Positions 1 to 9,201 of a DNA stretch of 63,357 bases are shown here, one piece after another. The notes below the pieces were generated by a model. It saw only the letters and a program-made list of their open reading frames with translations. It had not been told where the DNA came from and ran no database searches. Numbering within the stretch: the first letter of the stretch is position 1; the number at the start of each line of letters is the position of its first letter. The DNA comes from Deltaproteobacteria bacterium (lineage in GTDB: Bacteria; Desulfobacterota; Desulfobaccia; Desulfobaccales; 0-14-0-80-60-11), in NCBI GenBank assembly GCA_023381945.1, contig JAMCQY010000102.1:1-63357 (forward strand), in the 5' to 3' direction. Position numbers and translations under genes: made by a program.

Positions 1-419
1 GGCTACTTTATTCCTTGCCATAAGATGCAAAAGGTTCCGTTGCGGATCACGTTTTTGGCGCATACACCAACCTCGGAAAGGTATCTTTATAAATCAAATC
101 AACCTGTTACTTCAATTAAGATAACACCTTCCGAGTTAAATCGCGATGGATAAATTACCCTTTATTAAATTATTTCAGCCAGATATCCTTTCTGGATGAG
201 AACTAGCTAAAATTGATCGACTCCGGGTTTCCGAGATTTTGTTTTGGGGGACCTCTGAAAGTTCGCGGGTAAGCTCCTGTCTCGCGCCTTGCGTCAAGTT
301 CTTGGACCAGCGGCTGGCCATTTTCTGCAAGATTTTCCGATAAGCTATTTTCCAAAGAATCTAACTTGCAAGTTCCTGCTGGATAAAATCAGCAAATTGA
401 GGGGGTTTTATTGTTATAG
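1..419. other. Non-coding region upstream of the first operon
   Basis: No open frame with a ribosome binding site or recognisable protein similarity is visible here on either strand. The stretch is more AT-rich than the coding DNA that follows. It may hold the tail of a gene or a regulatory region lying outside the window. I see no tRNA, repeat or strong terminator in it. Confidence 0.4.
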
Positions 420-447
420 TTGACTTTCAGATCAAATCATTTATTAT
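420..447 (+). promoter_or_regulatory. Putative sigma-70 promoter for the kinase/regulator operon
   Basis: TTGACT (420-425) and TATTAT (442-447) are separated by 16 bases in AT-rich DNA about 90 bases before the first gene. This is a reasonable housekeeping promoter for the histidine kinase and response regulator that follow. Confidence 0.45.
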
Positions 448-535
448 CGGGGCATTTGATAGTGGTTTTTCCTCTAAGTGTCTATGATGTTTAACTTCTG
501 CCGTCCTTTCATCCCTGTTGGGGGAGAGCAGGTGC

Positions 536-3355
536 ATGTTGGAAGAGCGGGTTAGATTTCTCCGGGGAGAAAGACTTGCCGAAGACGAACCGGCAACGGA
601 CCCGGACGGCCAGGAAAGTCAGGGAAGCTGGCCGCTGAGGGTCCACCCGCACGAGACGCTGGCCGAAGGGGGGTCCCGGCGCGGCCGCCGGCCCCTGATG
701 GAAAAGCATCATAGCTGCCTTAATACCCGGGCCATCATCGAATATTTTCAGGAGAATCTGCCGGAGGAGATGTCCGGGCTCCTGGACGGCCTGGGTTCAG
801 AAGTCGAAGGCCTGGCCAATCCCCAAGAATTCTTGATGGAAGTGAACAACTGGGTGTCCAGCGACGTGGTCACCAAGATGTTCGAAAATGCCAAGCGGTT
901 AACCAAAAACAACCAGATCGCCTTTAAGATCGGCTTCGAATCCGCGGCCCGGAAAAAGCTGGGCTACGTGCAGAGAATCATCCTCTTTTCCTACAAAAAT
1001 CCCCGCCAGACCCTGAAAAGGGTGCAGGCCATCAATGATAAGTTCAACCGCAATAAAACCATTGAGCTGGTAGAGATCAAGCGTGACAGCGCCGTCGTGC
1101 GGCTTCACTGGTTCAAGGAGATTCCGGCCAACATCGATTTCTGCCTGTTTAATCAGGGAATCTATTCCGGCATTCCCACCATCTGGAAAATGCCGCCCGC
1201 AACCCTGGAAGAAACCAAATGTTTCTTCAAAGGTGACGATTACTGCGAATACCATCTGAAATGGCAAAAGCGCTCCTTCCTCAAAGAGAGCTTTTTGAAG
1301 TTCGTGGTCCCCTGGCGAGCCCTGACCTATACCATCGAGGAGCTGGAGCGGGACAAGGAACTGCTGCGCAAGAAGTTCGATGAAATCCATCGGCTCAACA
1401 TCCAGCTTAAAGAGAAGATCGACCAGCTTATCTGCCTCCAGGAGACCAGCACCGCCACTCTGTCGGTCCTAAATCTGGAAAAACTGTTGCAGGTAACCCT
1501 GCGGTTATTGATCAATTCCGCCCGGCTGGACCGGGCCGGCATCCTGCTGCTGGACGAGCAGGGTGAGGTTCTGGAACTCACCTACGCCGCGGGCATCGAT
1601 CCCATGTTGTTTGAACGGGTAAAAGGTTATCAGATCCCCATCTCCAAGGTGGACAACGTTATCGCCCGGGTGGCCATGACCGGCATTCCGGTGGTGATCC
1701 AGGATGTGGCGCGCAGCAAACTCAACGTCAAGAACCCCCTGATCAAGCAATTCAAGCCCAAGGCCATTATTCTGGCCCCCCTCACCGTCCGGGGCAAAGT
1801 CATCGGGGTCCTGTTGGCAGATCGCGTGCACTGGGACGCCACCATTACCGAAGGGGACCGGGAGTTTATCGTCAGTTTCGCCAACCAGATCGCCATTGCC
1901 CTGGAGAACGCCATCCTCTATCGCAAGTTGGAGATCTCGGAACGCAAGTACCGGGGCCTCATCGAAAATGCCCATGAAGGCATCTGGATCATTGACGAGC
2001 GGGGCATGGTGAAGTTCGTCAACCGCCGCATGCGGGAAATCACCGGCCATGAAAGGCTGGAAAATAAGAATATCCAGGAATTGTTCGACCAGGCCAACTG
2101 GAAGCTCATGAAGAAGGCCCTGGATGAAAACCGGAAAAACAGCGTGGCCCAGCAGGAACTGGAGATTTTTTGCAAAAACCGGGGCGTTGCCGCGGTGCTC
2201 ATGAGTTCGGTGCCGCTATTTGAAAATGCCCAATTCAGCGGCGTTTTTGCCATGTTCAGCGACATCACCGCTCTTCGGGAAACCGAAAAGCGTTTTCGCA
2301 AGATCTTTGAGGAAGCCGCTATTGGCATGTGTCTGGTGGACATGGAAGGCTTTGTCCTGGATAGCAATCCTGCCCTCCTGGAGCTGCTGGGGTTTGGCAA
2401 AGAGGAAATGCTTAAGAAGTCTTTTAAGGAGTTAATTCATCCGGATGACATCCCGGAAAGTATTAATCTGTTTAAGGAATTAGCCAGAGGCAACCGGGAA
2501 TCCTACACCAAGGAGAAGCGTTATGTCTGCAAAGATGGCCAGATCGTCTGGGGTCAAGTGACGGTCTCCATTCTCCGTGGACCCAGACGTGAGCCCCAGT
2601 TTGCCATCATAATGACCCAAGACATCACCATGCGTAAAAAGGCTGAGGCTGAGATCAGGATCAATCAGGAACAGCTGCAATCCCTGGCTTCGGAGCTCTC
2701 TTTGACCGAGGAGCGTGAGAGACGCCGCCTGGCCACCGACCTCCACGACCATATCGGCCAGGCTCTGGCCGTCTCCAAGATTAAACTGGGGGTATTGCAA
2801 AAAACTGTGGAGGTCCCGGAACTGGCCACCCCCTTGGGGGAGGTGCGGGAACTCATCGAGAAGATGATCCAGGACACACGGTCGCTGACTTTCGAACTGA
2901 GCCTGCCGGTACTTTATGAACTGGGATTCGAGGCGGCGGTGGAATGGTTCGCCAAGCATGTCAGGGCCCAACATGGCGTGCAGGTCGAAGTGCAACGGGA
3001 GATGAAACCCATCCCCATGACCGATGAAATCAAGGTGCTCCTCTTCCGTTCGGTGCGGGAGTTGATGATGAACATCGTCAAACATGCCCAGGCCCAGCAC
3101 GCCCGGGTGACCATCGCACGAGTTGGTGACCGGGTGGACGTTGAAGTGGTGGACGACGGCGTCGGGATCGTTGACCTTAAAGTTTTTGTCAAGTCGGGCA
3201 GCAGTGCCGGCTTTGGACTCTTCAGTATCCGTGAGCGTCTGCATTACTTGGGGGGGCGGGTGGATATGGCTTCCAAGGAAGGCGAGGGGACCCGGGTCAC
3301 CCTAACAGTGCCACTGAAATACGCCAAAAAAATTCACATAGGAAAGGCAAGATGA
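536..3355 (+). CDS. Multi-sensor NarL-type histidine kinase (V4R-like/GAF/PAS/PAS/HisKA_3/HATPase)
   Basis: About 939 residues. After a poorly conserved N-terminus comes a V4R-like sensor region (about 55-265) ending in a Cys-x6-Cys motif inside CFFKGDDYCEYHLKW. A coiled coil follows, then a GAF domain (about 310-455), two PAS domains (about 465-575 and 585-705), a HisKA_3 dimerisation domain with phospho-acceptor His near 737 (TDLHDHIGQ), and an HATPase domain with N-box near 840 and DDGVGI near 873. No transmembrane segment is seen, so it is probably cytoplasmic. The ATG at 536 is preferred over an in-frame TTG at 518 because GGAG/AGG lies just before it. A start at 698 is possible but has no ribosome site. 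The stop overlaps the next start (ATGA), so its partner is the downstream regulator. The ligand is not evident. Confidence 0.85.
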   Translation: MLEERVRFLRGERLAEDEPATDPDGQESQGSWPLRVHPHETLAEGGSRRGRRPLMEKHHSCLNTRAIIEYFQENLPEEMSGLLDGLGSEVEGLANPQEFLMEVNNWVSSDVVTKMFENAKRLTKNNQIAFKIGFESAARKKLGYVQRIILFSYKNPRQTLKRVQAINDKFNRNKTIELVEIKRDSAVVRLHWFKEIPANIDFCLFNQGIYSGIPTIWKMPPATLEETKCFFKGDDYCEYHLKWQKRSFLKESFLKFVVPWRALTYTIEELERDKELLRKKFDEIHRLNIQLKEKIDQLICLQETSTATLSVLNLEKLLQVTLRLLINSARLDRAGILLLDEQGEVLELTYAAGIDPMLFERVKGYQIPISKVDNVIARVAMTGIPVVIQDVARSKLNVKNPLIKQFKPKAIILAPLTVRGKVIGVLLADRVHWDATITEGDREFIVSFANQIAIALENAILYRKLEISERKYRGLIENAHEGIWIIDERGMVKFVNRRMREITGHERLENKNIQELFDQANWKLMKKALDENRKNSVAQQELEIFCKNRGVAAVLMSSVPLFENAQFSGVFAMFSDITALRETEKRFRKIFEEAAIGMCLVDMEGFVLDSNPALLELLGFGKEEMLKKSFKELIHPDDIPESINLFKELARGNRESYTKEKRYVCKDGQIVWGQVTVSILRGPRREPQFAIIMTQDITMRKKAEAEIRINQEQLQSLASELSLTEERERRRLATDLHDHIGQALAVSKIKLGVLQKTVEVPELATPLGEVRELIEKMIQDTRSLTFELSLPVLYELGFEAAVEWFAKHVRAQHGVQVEVQREMKPIPMTDEIKVLLFRSVRELMMNIVKHAQAQHARVTIARVGDRVDVEVVDDGVGIVDLKVFVKSGSSAGFGLFSIRERLHYLGGRVDMASKEGEGTRVTLTVPLKYAKKIHIGKAR

Positions 3356-4005
3356 CCATCAAGATCATTCTGGCTGATGACCATCAGATAGTGCGCCATG
3401 GACTGCGCAGCCTCCTGGCCCTGGAATCGGACATGCAGGTGGTGGCCGAGGCGGATAACGGTCGTTCAGTGTTGCGTCTGGTCAGAGAAACTTCACCCAA
3501 CGTCATCATCATGGACATCTCCATGCCCGGTTTAAACGGCATCGAGGCCACCCGGCAAATACTCACCGAGTGCCCCGGGGTCAAGGTTATCGCCCTGTCC
3601 ATGCACTCCGACAGCCTCTTTGTGCTCAACATGCTGAAGGCCGGCGCTTCCGGGTATCTCCTGAAAGACTGTGCCCTGGAGGAACTGGTTAAAGCCATCC
3701 GCTCCGTGGTGGACCAGAAGACTTATCTGAGCCCCGGCATCTCGGACGTAGTCATCAAAGATTTTGTCAGCGGCTGGAGCAGCGCCGGCGCCTCGGCCTT
3801 CTCGGTGCTGACGGCCAGGGAACGGGAAGTTTTGCAGCTTATGGCTGAGGGCAAGACCACCAATCAGATTGCCGACTGCCTCTGCGTCAGCATCAAAACA
3901 GTGGAATCGCACCGCAAGCAGATTATGAATAAATCCGGCATCCACAGCGTCGCCGAACTGACCAAATATGCCATCCGGCAGGGTTTGACCTCTTTGGACG
4001 ACTAG
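3352..4005 (+). CDS. LuxR/NarL-family response regulator
   Basis: 217 residues, the usual size for the family. The receiver domain has the acidic pair in ADDHQIVRHG and the phospho-acceptor Asp near residue 54 (IIMDISMPGLNG). The C-terminal LuxR helix-turn-helix (about 150-210) reads LTAREREVLQLMAEGKTTNQ. It overlaps the kinase gene by four bases (ATGA), so the two are translationally coupled and almost certainly form a cognate pair. As a DNA-binding regulator it should act as a phosphorylated dimer. The target genes cannot be read from the sequence. Confidence 0.9.
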   Translation: MTIKIILADDHQIVRHGLRSLLALESDMQVVAEADNGRSVLRLVRETSPNVIIMDISMPGLNGIEATRQILTECPGVKVIALSMHSDSLFVLNMLKAGASGYLLKDCALEELVKAIRSVVDQKTYLSPGISDVVIKDFVSGWSSAGASAFSVLTAREREVLQLMAEGKTTNQIADCLCVSIKTVESHRKQIMNKSGIHSVAELTKYAIRQGLTSLDD

Positions 4006-4068
4006 GCCGGTTTAACTAGCTAGTTCTTATCCGAAAAGAGTCATTTCTTGTTGGTGGCCGGTGTTATG

Positions 4069-4467
4069 TTAACCGCGCTTTGCTCCCAAAGGACTTGGCG
4101 TCTTTCTCAGGAGCCGGGGCAGAGTCCACAGACCGGTGGGGGCAATCCTGGCACAGGCCTCACACTTACAAGAAGTCTGCGGGGTGGACGGCGGGTGCAC
4201 TTTCCAGCACAATTGCGTCTTCTCAGAAGTCAAGGCCAATTTTTTCTCGGAGATCAGTTGCTGCAAGCCCTCTTCTAAATTAGCCAGATAGGCGTCTTTC
4301 ACCTCCCAGGTCCCTCTCAGGTCCACGGTCAACACGGAGAAAAAAGTCAGCGCGGACCGGGCCACCCCCAGGAGTTGTTCCACTGCCGCTTGGGTCAAGG
4401 GGCCTTCGGGAATCAACCGCAGATGTCCATTTGTCACCTGTATGTGAATCTCATATTCTTTGGTCAT
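4069..4467 (-). CDS. Small unknown protein downstream of the DUF2325 gene
   Basis: 132 residues starting MTKEYEIHIQVTNG, with a GGGAG ribosome site about eight bases before the ATG at 4467. A longer upstream extension of the frame overlaps the DUF2325 gene and lacks a better start. The middle part (strand-helix pattern around VLTVDLRGTWEVKDAYLANL) vaguely recalls STAS-type folds, but I do not recognise the family. The C-terminal third is Cys- and Pro-rich (a CKCEAC motif), suggesting metal binding. It is 47 bases downstream of the DUF2325 gene on the same strand, so probably co-transcribed. Function unknown. Confidence 0.55.
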   Translation of the reverse strand: MTKEYEIHIQVTNGHLRLIPEGPLTQAAVEQLLGVARSALTFFSVLTVDLRGTWEVKDAYLANLEEGLQQLISEKKLALTSEKTQLCWKVHPPSTPQTSCKCEACARIAPTGLWTLPRLLRKTPSPLGAKRG

Positions 4468-4514
4468 GGTCTTGTCTCCCAGGCTTGATTTTGGGCTGCC
4501 CCACCAAGAGACAA

Positions 4515-5693
4515 TCACTCTTGGGCTATGCCGGCCGGATCTCGGGAACCTGCCAATTCCATCAGGGCTCTGCGGAGTGAGCCCAGGCCGGAATTGCGCA
4601 GTAAAACACAGGGCTTGTTTAAATCCTTGCAAAGCTTCTTGACGCAAAGATAAGCCTGATGACTGATGCAGTTCAGCGGGCAGATAACCGCCTCGGCCCG
4701 GTTCACCATGTGGATGAGCCGCCCCCGCCCATTGTGGCAATCCCCATCGTGCCGCATGAACCTGCCGGCAAAATCCCCTTCCACCAGGCTGCGATAATGG
4801 GGTTCCAGGCGGTCCAGGCCACCCACAAAGAGAATGCATTTATCGCAAAATCGGGAGCAGTCTCCCCCTTCGGCTAGAGGGCAAATTTCTGCAGGCGGCT
4901 CCAATTCGTCGGTATTGGCAATCTTTATTTCCGGGTCCAGCGATGCTCTGGGTAACTGCCTGACTGTCCCTTGGAACAGGCGCATTTCCAGTTTCTCCCG
5001 GGCCTTTTGTTCGCGGGCCAGCCGGGTGGAAAGCTCCTGGTTTTCCCTCTTTAGCCTTTCCAGGTCCTGGCCCACGGCAAGGGAGGCCAGGCGCTGTTCC
5101 AGGATCATCAGTTTCCGCCCCAGGTCCAGGGTTTCGTTCTCTTTCACAACCAGGCGGCGCTTTAACTCTTCGCGCTCCCTTCTCACCGTCTCCAACCGGC
5201 TCAACCACCCGGTGGCCCGCTCTTTAAGGTCGTCGTAATCCTGTCTCAATTGCCCCAATTCTTTGATTTCGTCCCGGGTTTCCGATCCCTGCAAGTGCGA
5301 CATCATGTGCACTTCTCCGAATATCCGGGAGATAATCTCTTCCGGGGCGTCCATGCGAGTAAGGATAGCCCAGTAGGCTCCGGCTATCCGGCCTTCTCTC
5401 ACTGCCTCGCTCCAGGCCCGGCCCAAATCCTCACCCTCGAATTCATCAATGTGATTCATGATGAGGCGATATTTGCCGGTCAAGTATTTCTGGAAGAATT
5501 TGGCCACCTCGGGCACCTTCTGGCAGGCCTCCACTGCCCAGGAATGAAGCTGGTAAGGAGACCGGTCCCCGGCATATCCGAATCGCCGGACCATTTTTTC
5601 CGTCTCTTTGAGAGTCAGGCAAGTCCCGATAATGGAGCAGACAAACTGGCCCATGCCGGAGAGTGGTTGCCGAATTCTTTTGGAGTGCGCCAT
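4515..5693 (-). CDS. DUF2325 domain protein with central coiled coil
   Basis: 392 residues. The N-terminal 140 residues are helical and unassigned. Residues about 145-255 are a charged, heptad-rich coiled coil. A Cys cluster (CPLAEGGDCSRFCDKC, about 270-287) precedes the C-terminal DUF2325 domain (about 290-375), recognised by the CISHQAYLCVKKLCK segment and the following KPCVLLRNSGLGSLRRAL. DUF2325 proteins are uncharacterised; the domain often follows coiled coils, and the Cys residues suggest metal or redox binding. A decayed copy of the same C-terminal domain lies at 24597-24776. The gene starts an apparent two-gene unit with the small gene below it. Confidence 0.8.
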   Translation of the reverse strand: MAHSKRIRQPLSGMGQFVCSIIGTCLTLKETEKMVRRFGYAGDRSPYQLHSWAVEACQKVPEVAKFFQKYLTGKYRLIMNHIDEFEGEDLGRAWSEAVREGRIAGAYWAILTRMDAPEEIISRIFGEVHMMSHLQGSETRDEIKELGQLRQDYDDLKERATGWLSRLETVRREREELKRRLVVKENETLDLGRKLMILEQRLASLAVGQDLERLKRENQELSTRLAREQKAREKLEMRLFQGTVRQLPRASLDPEIKIANTDELEPPAEICPLAEGGDCSRFCDKCILFVGGLDRLEPHYRSLVEGDFAGRFMRHDGDCHNGRGRLIHMVNRAEAVICPLNCISHQAYLCVKKLCKDLNKPCVLLRNSGLGSLRRALMELAGSRDPAGIAQE

Positions 5694-5772
5694 ATTCTGT
5701 CATTTTCCGAGCCGAATCTGGCTTTCGTATTATAGATGATAATGAATCTGCGACTCTATCTCATATTTATTT

Positions 5773-5797
5773 AAAAAAATCTTCTCCGAATTGAAGA
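5773..5797 (-). terminator. Possible terminator after the iron operon
   Basis: On the minus strand a short hairpin TCTTC/GAAGA with an 8-base loop is followed by seven T. It lies about 80 bases past the stop of the P-type ATPase gene, where the long minus-strand iron operon should end. The 5-bp stem is weak. Confidence 0.4.
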
Positions 5798-5877
5798 AAA
5801 AACCAAAATCCTCCCTAGCCCTGCCGATTCGTTCTTCATTCCCTTTCACTCGAATTCGACAATTACGGCAGTCCATC

Positions 5878-8004
5878 TCAGTTGATAGGGGCGCTCACAG
5901 GTCTTCTTGATATGCCAGAGCTTAAAAAATTCGTTGCGTCAAAGCGCAAAGGCTGTAAGGCCAGCAAGGACACGCCGATGGTAGCCAGGTTGTGCATTGC
6001 GGCTGAAAAGACCGGCGGTATGATGCCGGTCATGCCCAGGAACATGGCCAGCGAGTTCACGGCAATGATGGCGCCGTAATTCCAGCTGATGGAGTCCAGA
6101 GTTTCCCTGGCAATCCTCCGGGCCTTGAGAATGTCGCCCAGGGCGCCCTCCATGAGCAGCACGTCACAGGCTTCCCGGGCGATATCGGCCCCGTGCTTCA
6201 AGGAGATCCCCACGTCCGCGTACGACAGGGCCGGGGAGTCATTTATCCCGTCTCCCACCATGGCGATCACATGGCCCTGCTGCTGGAGCCCTTGCACTAT
6301 GCGCACCTTCATATCCGGGAAGGCCTGGGCATAGAACTGGTCGACATCGAGCTGTCTGGCCACGGTCCTGGCAGTGGGCTCGTTGTCGCCGGTCAGCATC
6401 ACCACCTTCTCAATCCCTTCCGCTCTCAACCGGTCGATGAAGCTTCGTGCTTCCGTCTTCAAGGGATCATGGATGGCTATGAGACCGGCCAGCTTCCCCC
6501 CGATGGCAACATACAGGACGGAGCATCCCCTCTCAGCAAAGGATTCGACGAAAGGCTCGGCGGTGGAGATATCCACCCGCTCATCTTCATGGATGAAATG
6601 TCGGCTGCCCACCATAATCCGATGGCCGTGCACCCGGGAGACGATGCCGTGAGCGACGACGTACTCCACCTCTTCATGCTCTTCCCCGTGGTGGGTCAGC
6701 CCCCTTTTCGCGGCAGACTTGACGATCGCGGTGGCCACGGGATGAGGGAAGTGTTCCTCCACGCATGCCGCCTGCTCTAGGACATACTCTCCGTTATAGT
6801 CCTCGAAAGGAAGAACCTCGACTACCTTCGGCGCGGCTTCCGTGAGGGTGCCGGTCTTGTCAAAGATGAAAAAGTCGGCCTGGGAGAGCTTCTCCAGGTA
6901 TCTGCCGCCTTTTATGAGGACGTTCTCTCTGGCTGCCCTGGCCAAGCCGACCAGTATGGCCAGGGGAGTAGAGAGCTTGATGGCGCAGGAATAGTCAACC
7001 ATGAGCACCGCCGCGGCCCGCCTGGAATTGCCGGTCAATGCGTAAGTAAAGCCGCTTAGAAGAAACGAGTAGGGGACGAGGCGATCCGCCAGTCTCTCAC
7101 CGTAGCTTTGCGCCTCCGCTTTGAGCCCCTCCGCCTCCTCGATCACCTTTACCACCCGGGCGGCCCGGGTCTCGCTTCCCACCTTGAGCGCCCGGACTTC
7201 CAGCGACCCTTCTTCCACCGCAGTCCCGGCATAGACCAGCTTGCCCTTTCTCTTCATGACCGGCAGGCTCTCTCCGGTGAGACTGGCCTGATTGACCAGG
7301 GCCTCGCCTTCAAGAATGACGCCGTCCACCGGAATATGGCTCCCCAGGCGCACTATGACGGCATCGCCTTCCCGAATTTCTTTTGAATTTACCCGGACTT
7401 CCCTGCCGTCTCTTCTTACCCAGGCCCACTCGTCGCCCGTTCGGAACATGGCCGCCAGATGCTTCCTGAAGCGGCGCCTGGTCCACTCTTCCAGATACTC
7501 CCCGAGCTTGAGCAAAAACGTGATAATTGATGCCGCGAGGAATTCGCCCGAGGCCACGGAGACCAAGATTGCCGTGGTGTCCAGAACATCTGCATTGACG
7601 CGCTTCTGGCCGAGGGAAATGGCGCCTTTCTTAAAAATGGGGAAGGCCCCGAAAAGGGTGACAACGGGCCTAACCGCGGGCGGGAGCAGCGGCCCGGCAA
7701 GCAGCAAAGCTCCGGAGTTCATTAAGGCTTTCTGTTTGCGTTCAAGCTCAGCCGCCGGCTTGACTTGAATCCCCCCTTGAAAGGAGAAGGATTCCGCCCT
7801 CTTCAATAAAGCCTTCCTGGATGCAAAACCGCCCTCGTAGTGGATCAGGAGGTTCCTCGTTCTCGGACCAAACGCCGCTTTCTTTACTCCGGCAAGACCC
7901 TCAAACCAATCCTCCACCTGCTGCCGGTCGATATTCTGCCGGGAGGGAATTGAAAGATGAATCCGTAACCGGCCGGGGAGCTCATGGACTATCTGGCAGG
8001 GCAT
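5878..8004 (-). CDS. fezB: P1B-type metal-transporting ATPase, FezB-like (ferrosome)
   Basis: 708 residues. The N-terminus (about 1-60) resembles an HMA domain but has the Arg motif LPGRLRIH and no CxxC. The phosphorylation motif DKTGTLTE lies near residue 380, TGDN and GDGIND further on (GDGIND near 583). In transmembrane helix 4 the usual CPC is replaced by SCAIKLSTP, which takes it out of the classical Cu/Zn classes and fits the P1B-6 group as I recall it. P1B-6 ATPases (FezB) are the conserved component of ferrosome clusters, which make membrane-bounded iron stores. The longer in-frame extension to 8352 is a shadow of neighbouring genes. ATG at 8004 follows TTAGGA and sits nine bases after the preceding stop. 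Location next to feoB supports iron as substrate. The letter assignment is inference. Confidence 0.7.
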   Translation of the reverse strand: MPCQIVHELPGRLRIHLSIPSRQNIDRQQVEDWFEGLAGVKKAAFGPRTRNLLIHYEGGFASRKALLKRAESFSFQGGIQVKPAAELERKQKALMNSGALLLAGPLLPPAVRPVVTLFGAFPIFKKGAISLGQKRVNADVLDTTAILVSVASGEFLAASIITFLLKLGEYLEEWTRRRFRKHLAAMFRTGDEWAWVRRDGREVRVNSKEIREGDAVIVRLGSHIPVDGVILEGEALVNQASLTGESLPVMKRKGKLVYAGTAVEEGSLEVRALKVGSETRAARVVKVIEEAEGLKAEAQSYGERLADRLVPYSFLLSGFTYALTGNSRRAAAVLMVDYSCAIKLSTPLAILVGLARAARENVLIKGGRYLEKLSQADFFIFDKTGTLTEAAPKVVEVLPFEDYNGEYVLEQAACVEEHFPHPVATAIVKSAAKRGLTHHGEEHEEVEYVVAHGIVSRVHGHRIMVGSRHFIHEDERVDISTAEPFVESFAERGCSVLYVAIGGKLAGLIAIHDPLKTEARSFIDRLRAEGIEKVVMLTGDNEPTARTVARQLDVDQFYAQAFPDMKVRIVQGLQQQGHVIAMVGDGINDSPALSYADVGISLKHGADIAREACDVLLMEGALGDILKARRIARETLDSISWNYGAIIAVNSLAMFLGMTGIIPPVFSAAMHNLATIGVSLLALQPLRFDATNFLSSGISRRPVSAPIN

Positions 8005-8012
8005 TGGTGTTC

Positions 8013-8216
8013 CTAAGCTTCGGTCCCCGTTGCTTCCTTTGGCTCGGCCGCAGCCAGTTTTTCGATCATCTCCTGCAACCGGTCGAGGCGTGCCTCCAGG
8101 TCTTGCCGTTCCTTGACCCGGGAGAAGAGGTAAGCCCCAATGAGGATGATGCCTGCCCCCAGGGCGATCTTGGGAATAGAACGCAAATAATACATGCCTT
8201 CTTCTGCCAGGCTCAT
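8013..8216 (-). CDS. Small single-pass membrane protein of the ferrosome-like cluster
   Basis: 67 residues: a short N-terminus, one hydrophobic helix (about 15-32, IPKIALGAGIILIGAYLF), then a charged amphipathic helix with heptads of Leu/Arg/Glu. The ATG overlaps the stop of the preceding gene (ATGA), and the ATPase gene starts nine bases downstream, so it belongs to the same transcription unit. Small hydrophobic proteins of this kind accompany the ATPase in known fez clusters, but I cannot assign it to a particular Fez protein. Confidence 0.65.
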   Translation of the reverse strand: MSLAEEGMYYLRSIPKIALGAGIILIGAYLFSRVKERQDLEARLDRLQEMIEKLAAAEPKEATGTEA

Positions 8217-8599
8217 GATCCCTTCTCCTTCTTTTCGGCCTGAATTTTTGCCAGCCGTTCTTCGACGATCTTTTCGACCCGTTCCAGGATTTCTTCCTGC
8301 CGCGTCGAGGCCTCCGCCGAGGCGGCCTGTTCTTGGTGGTAACCGTGCGCACCTTCGGCCATCACATCCTGGAGGTCCTCTTTGGCTTTGTCAATCTTAG
8401 TCCCCAGCCATTCTTTGAAGCCATAGCCCTCTTTCGCCGCAGAAACTAAAGCTGGCCGAACTCCGTTAAAGGCTTTTCCGAACCCCAGCGCCGCCACCGC
8501 GCCGATAGCGCCTCCTGCCAACATCCAGAGCGTCCTTTTACTGATGTGGAGGCCATCTTTTGGTTGCGTCCCCTTTTCATTTTCATTTTTTACTTCCAT
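8213..8599 (-). CDS. YtxH-like membrane-anchored amphipathic protein
   Basis: 128 residues from the ATG at 8599, preferred over 8623 because GAGGAGG precedes it at a usable distance. A Gly/Ala-rich hydrophobic segment (about 25-45, LWMLAGGAIGAVAALGFG) is followed by a long charged helical tail with a coiled-coil C-terminus (ILERVEKIVEERLAKIQAEK). The pattern resembles YtxH/DUF-type membrane-shaping or envelope proteins. It overlaps the next small membrane-protein gene by four bases. A structural role in an iron organelle is suggested only by context. Confidence 0.6.
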   Translation of the reverse strand: MEVKNENEKGTQPKDGLHISKRTLWMLAGGAIGAVAALGFGKAFNGVRPALVSAAKEGYGFKEWLGTKIDKAKEDLQDVMAEGAHGYHQEQAASAEASTRQEEILERVEKIVEERLAKIQAEKKEKGS

Positions 8600-8781
8600 A
8601 ATTTTTTCCGCCTCCTCAGGCATGAATTTGGGGTAGGGCCATTTTGGTGGTTAAAGTCTACTGTATCCACCAGGAAGAAATGGACCGGTATCCTCCGAGA
8701 ACGAGGAATTCCTTCCGTTTAAATTAACTATCCTCTAGGAAATTTCAACTAATCCCTCTACTTAACACGTGACCGCAGGAT
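8600..8781. other. Short non-coding gap inside the metal cluster
   Basis: A 180-base AT-rich gap between the HMA-like gene and the YtxH-like gene. I see no clear terminator or promoter in it, so read-through is likely. The larger gap could mark an internal promoter for the last three genes. Confidence 0.3.
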
Positions 8782-9186
8782 TTATCGTCTCAATAATGCC
8801 AGTGCGGCCGGTAGGATCAGATCAAGAGGCCTGGGCATGAGTGCGTTCACCGCCAGGTCAACCAGCAATTGACAGGGAAGGCTTGAAGTAATGCCCTCGC
8901 TTTTTTCACCCGATTCACCGCACCGTCCTGGCGGTTCGGCCTGCAAATTCGGGCACTCTTTACAGGTGGCCAGCATCTTTTCAAGGCGGTTTATAAGAAT
9001 ATCCTGGTTAAGAACCTCTTCGTCGAATTTGACCAGGATCCTGCCTGTTCTTCGATTTGCCTCAACCTCGAATACTCCCTCAATAGCTGCAACTTCCTGC
9101 TCCAGAAACCGACAAAGCGCTCTCTGTCCTTTTAGCAAATAGGATTCAAACCTGATCCTGCCGGGAAGAATACTCAACGGGGCCAT
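8782..9186 (-). CDS. HMA-like protein with Arg motif (FezC-like candidate)
   Basis: 134 residues. Residues about 1-75 have a heavy-metal-associated ferredoxin-like pattern: strand (LSILPGRIRFESYLLKG), helix, strand (VEANRRTGRILVKFD), helix. The metal-binding CxxC of classical HMA domains is missing; instead there is PGRIRF, matching GRLRIH in the ATPase and GRLRVR in the upstream gene. A Cys-bearing linker (CKECPNLQAEPPGRC) leads to a hydrophobic C-terminal helix ending in LLRR. A GAGGAG ribosome site precedes the ATG. It is 15 bases after the upstream HMA-like gene, in the same operon. A role in the ferrosome membrane is inferred from this context. Confidence 0.65.
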   Translation of the reverse strand: MAPLSILPGRIRFESYLLKGQRALCRFLEQEVAAIEGVFEVEANRRTGRILVKFDEEVLNQDILINRLEKMLATCKECPNLQAEPPGRCGESGEKSEGITSSLPCQLLVDLAVNALMPRPLDLILPAALALLRR

Positions 9187-9201
9187 ATCTCGTTTTACTC
9201 C

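Noticed and set aside
8005..8352. N-terminal extension of the P-type ATPase frame
   Set aside because: It overlaps two small genes with good ribosome sites in another frame, and its residues are Arg/Pro/Gly-rich and unlike any ATPase N-terminus.
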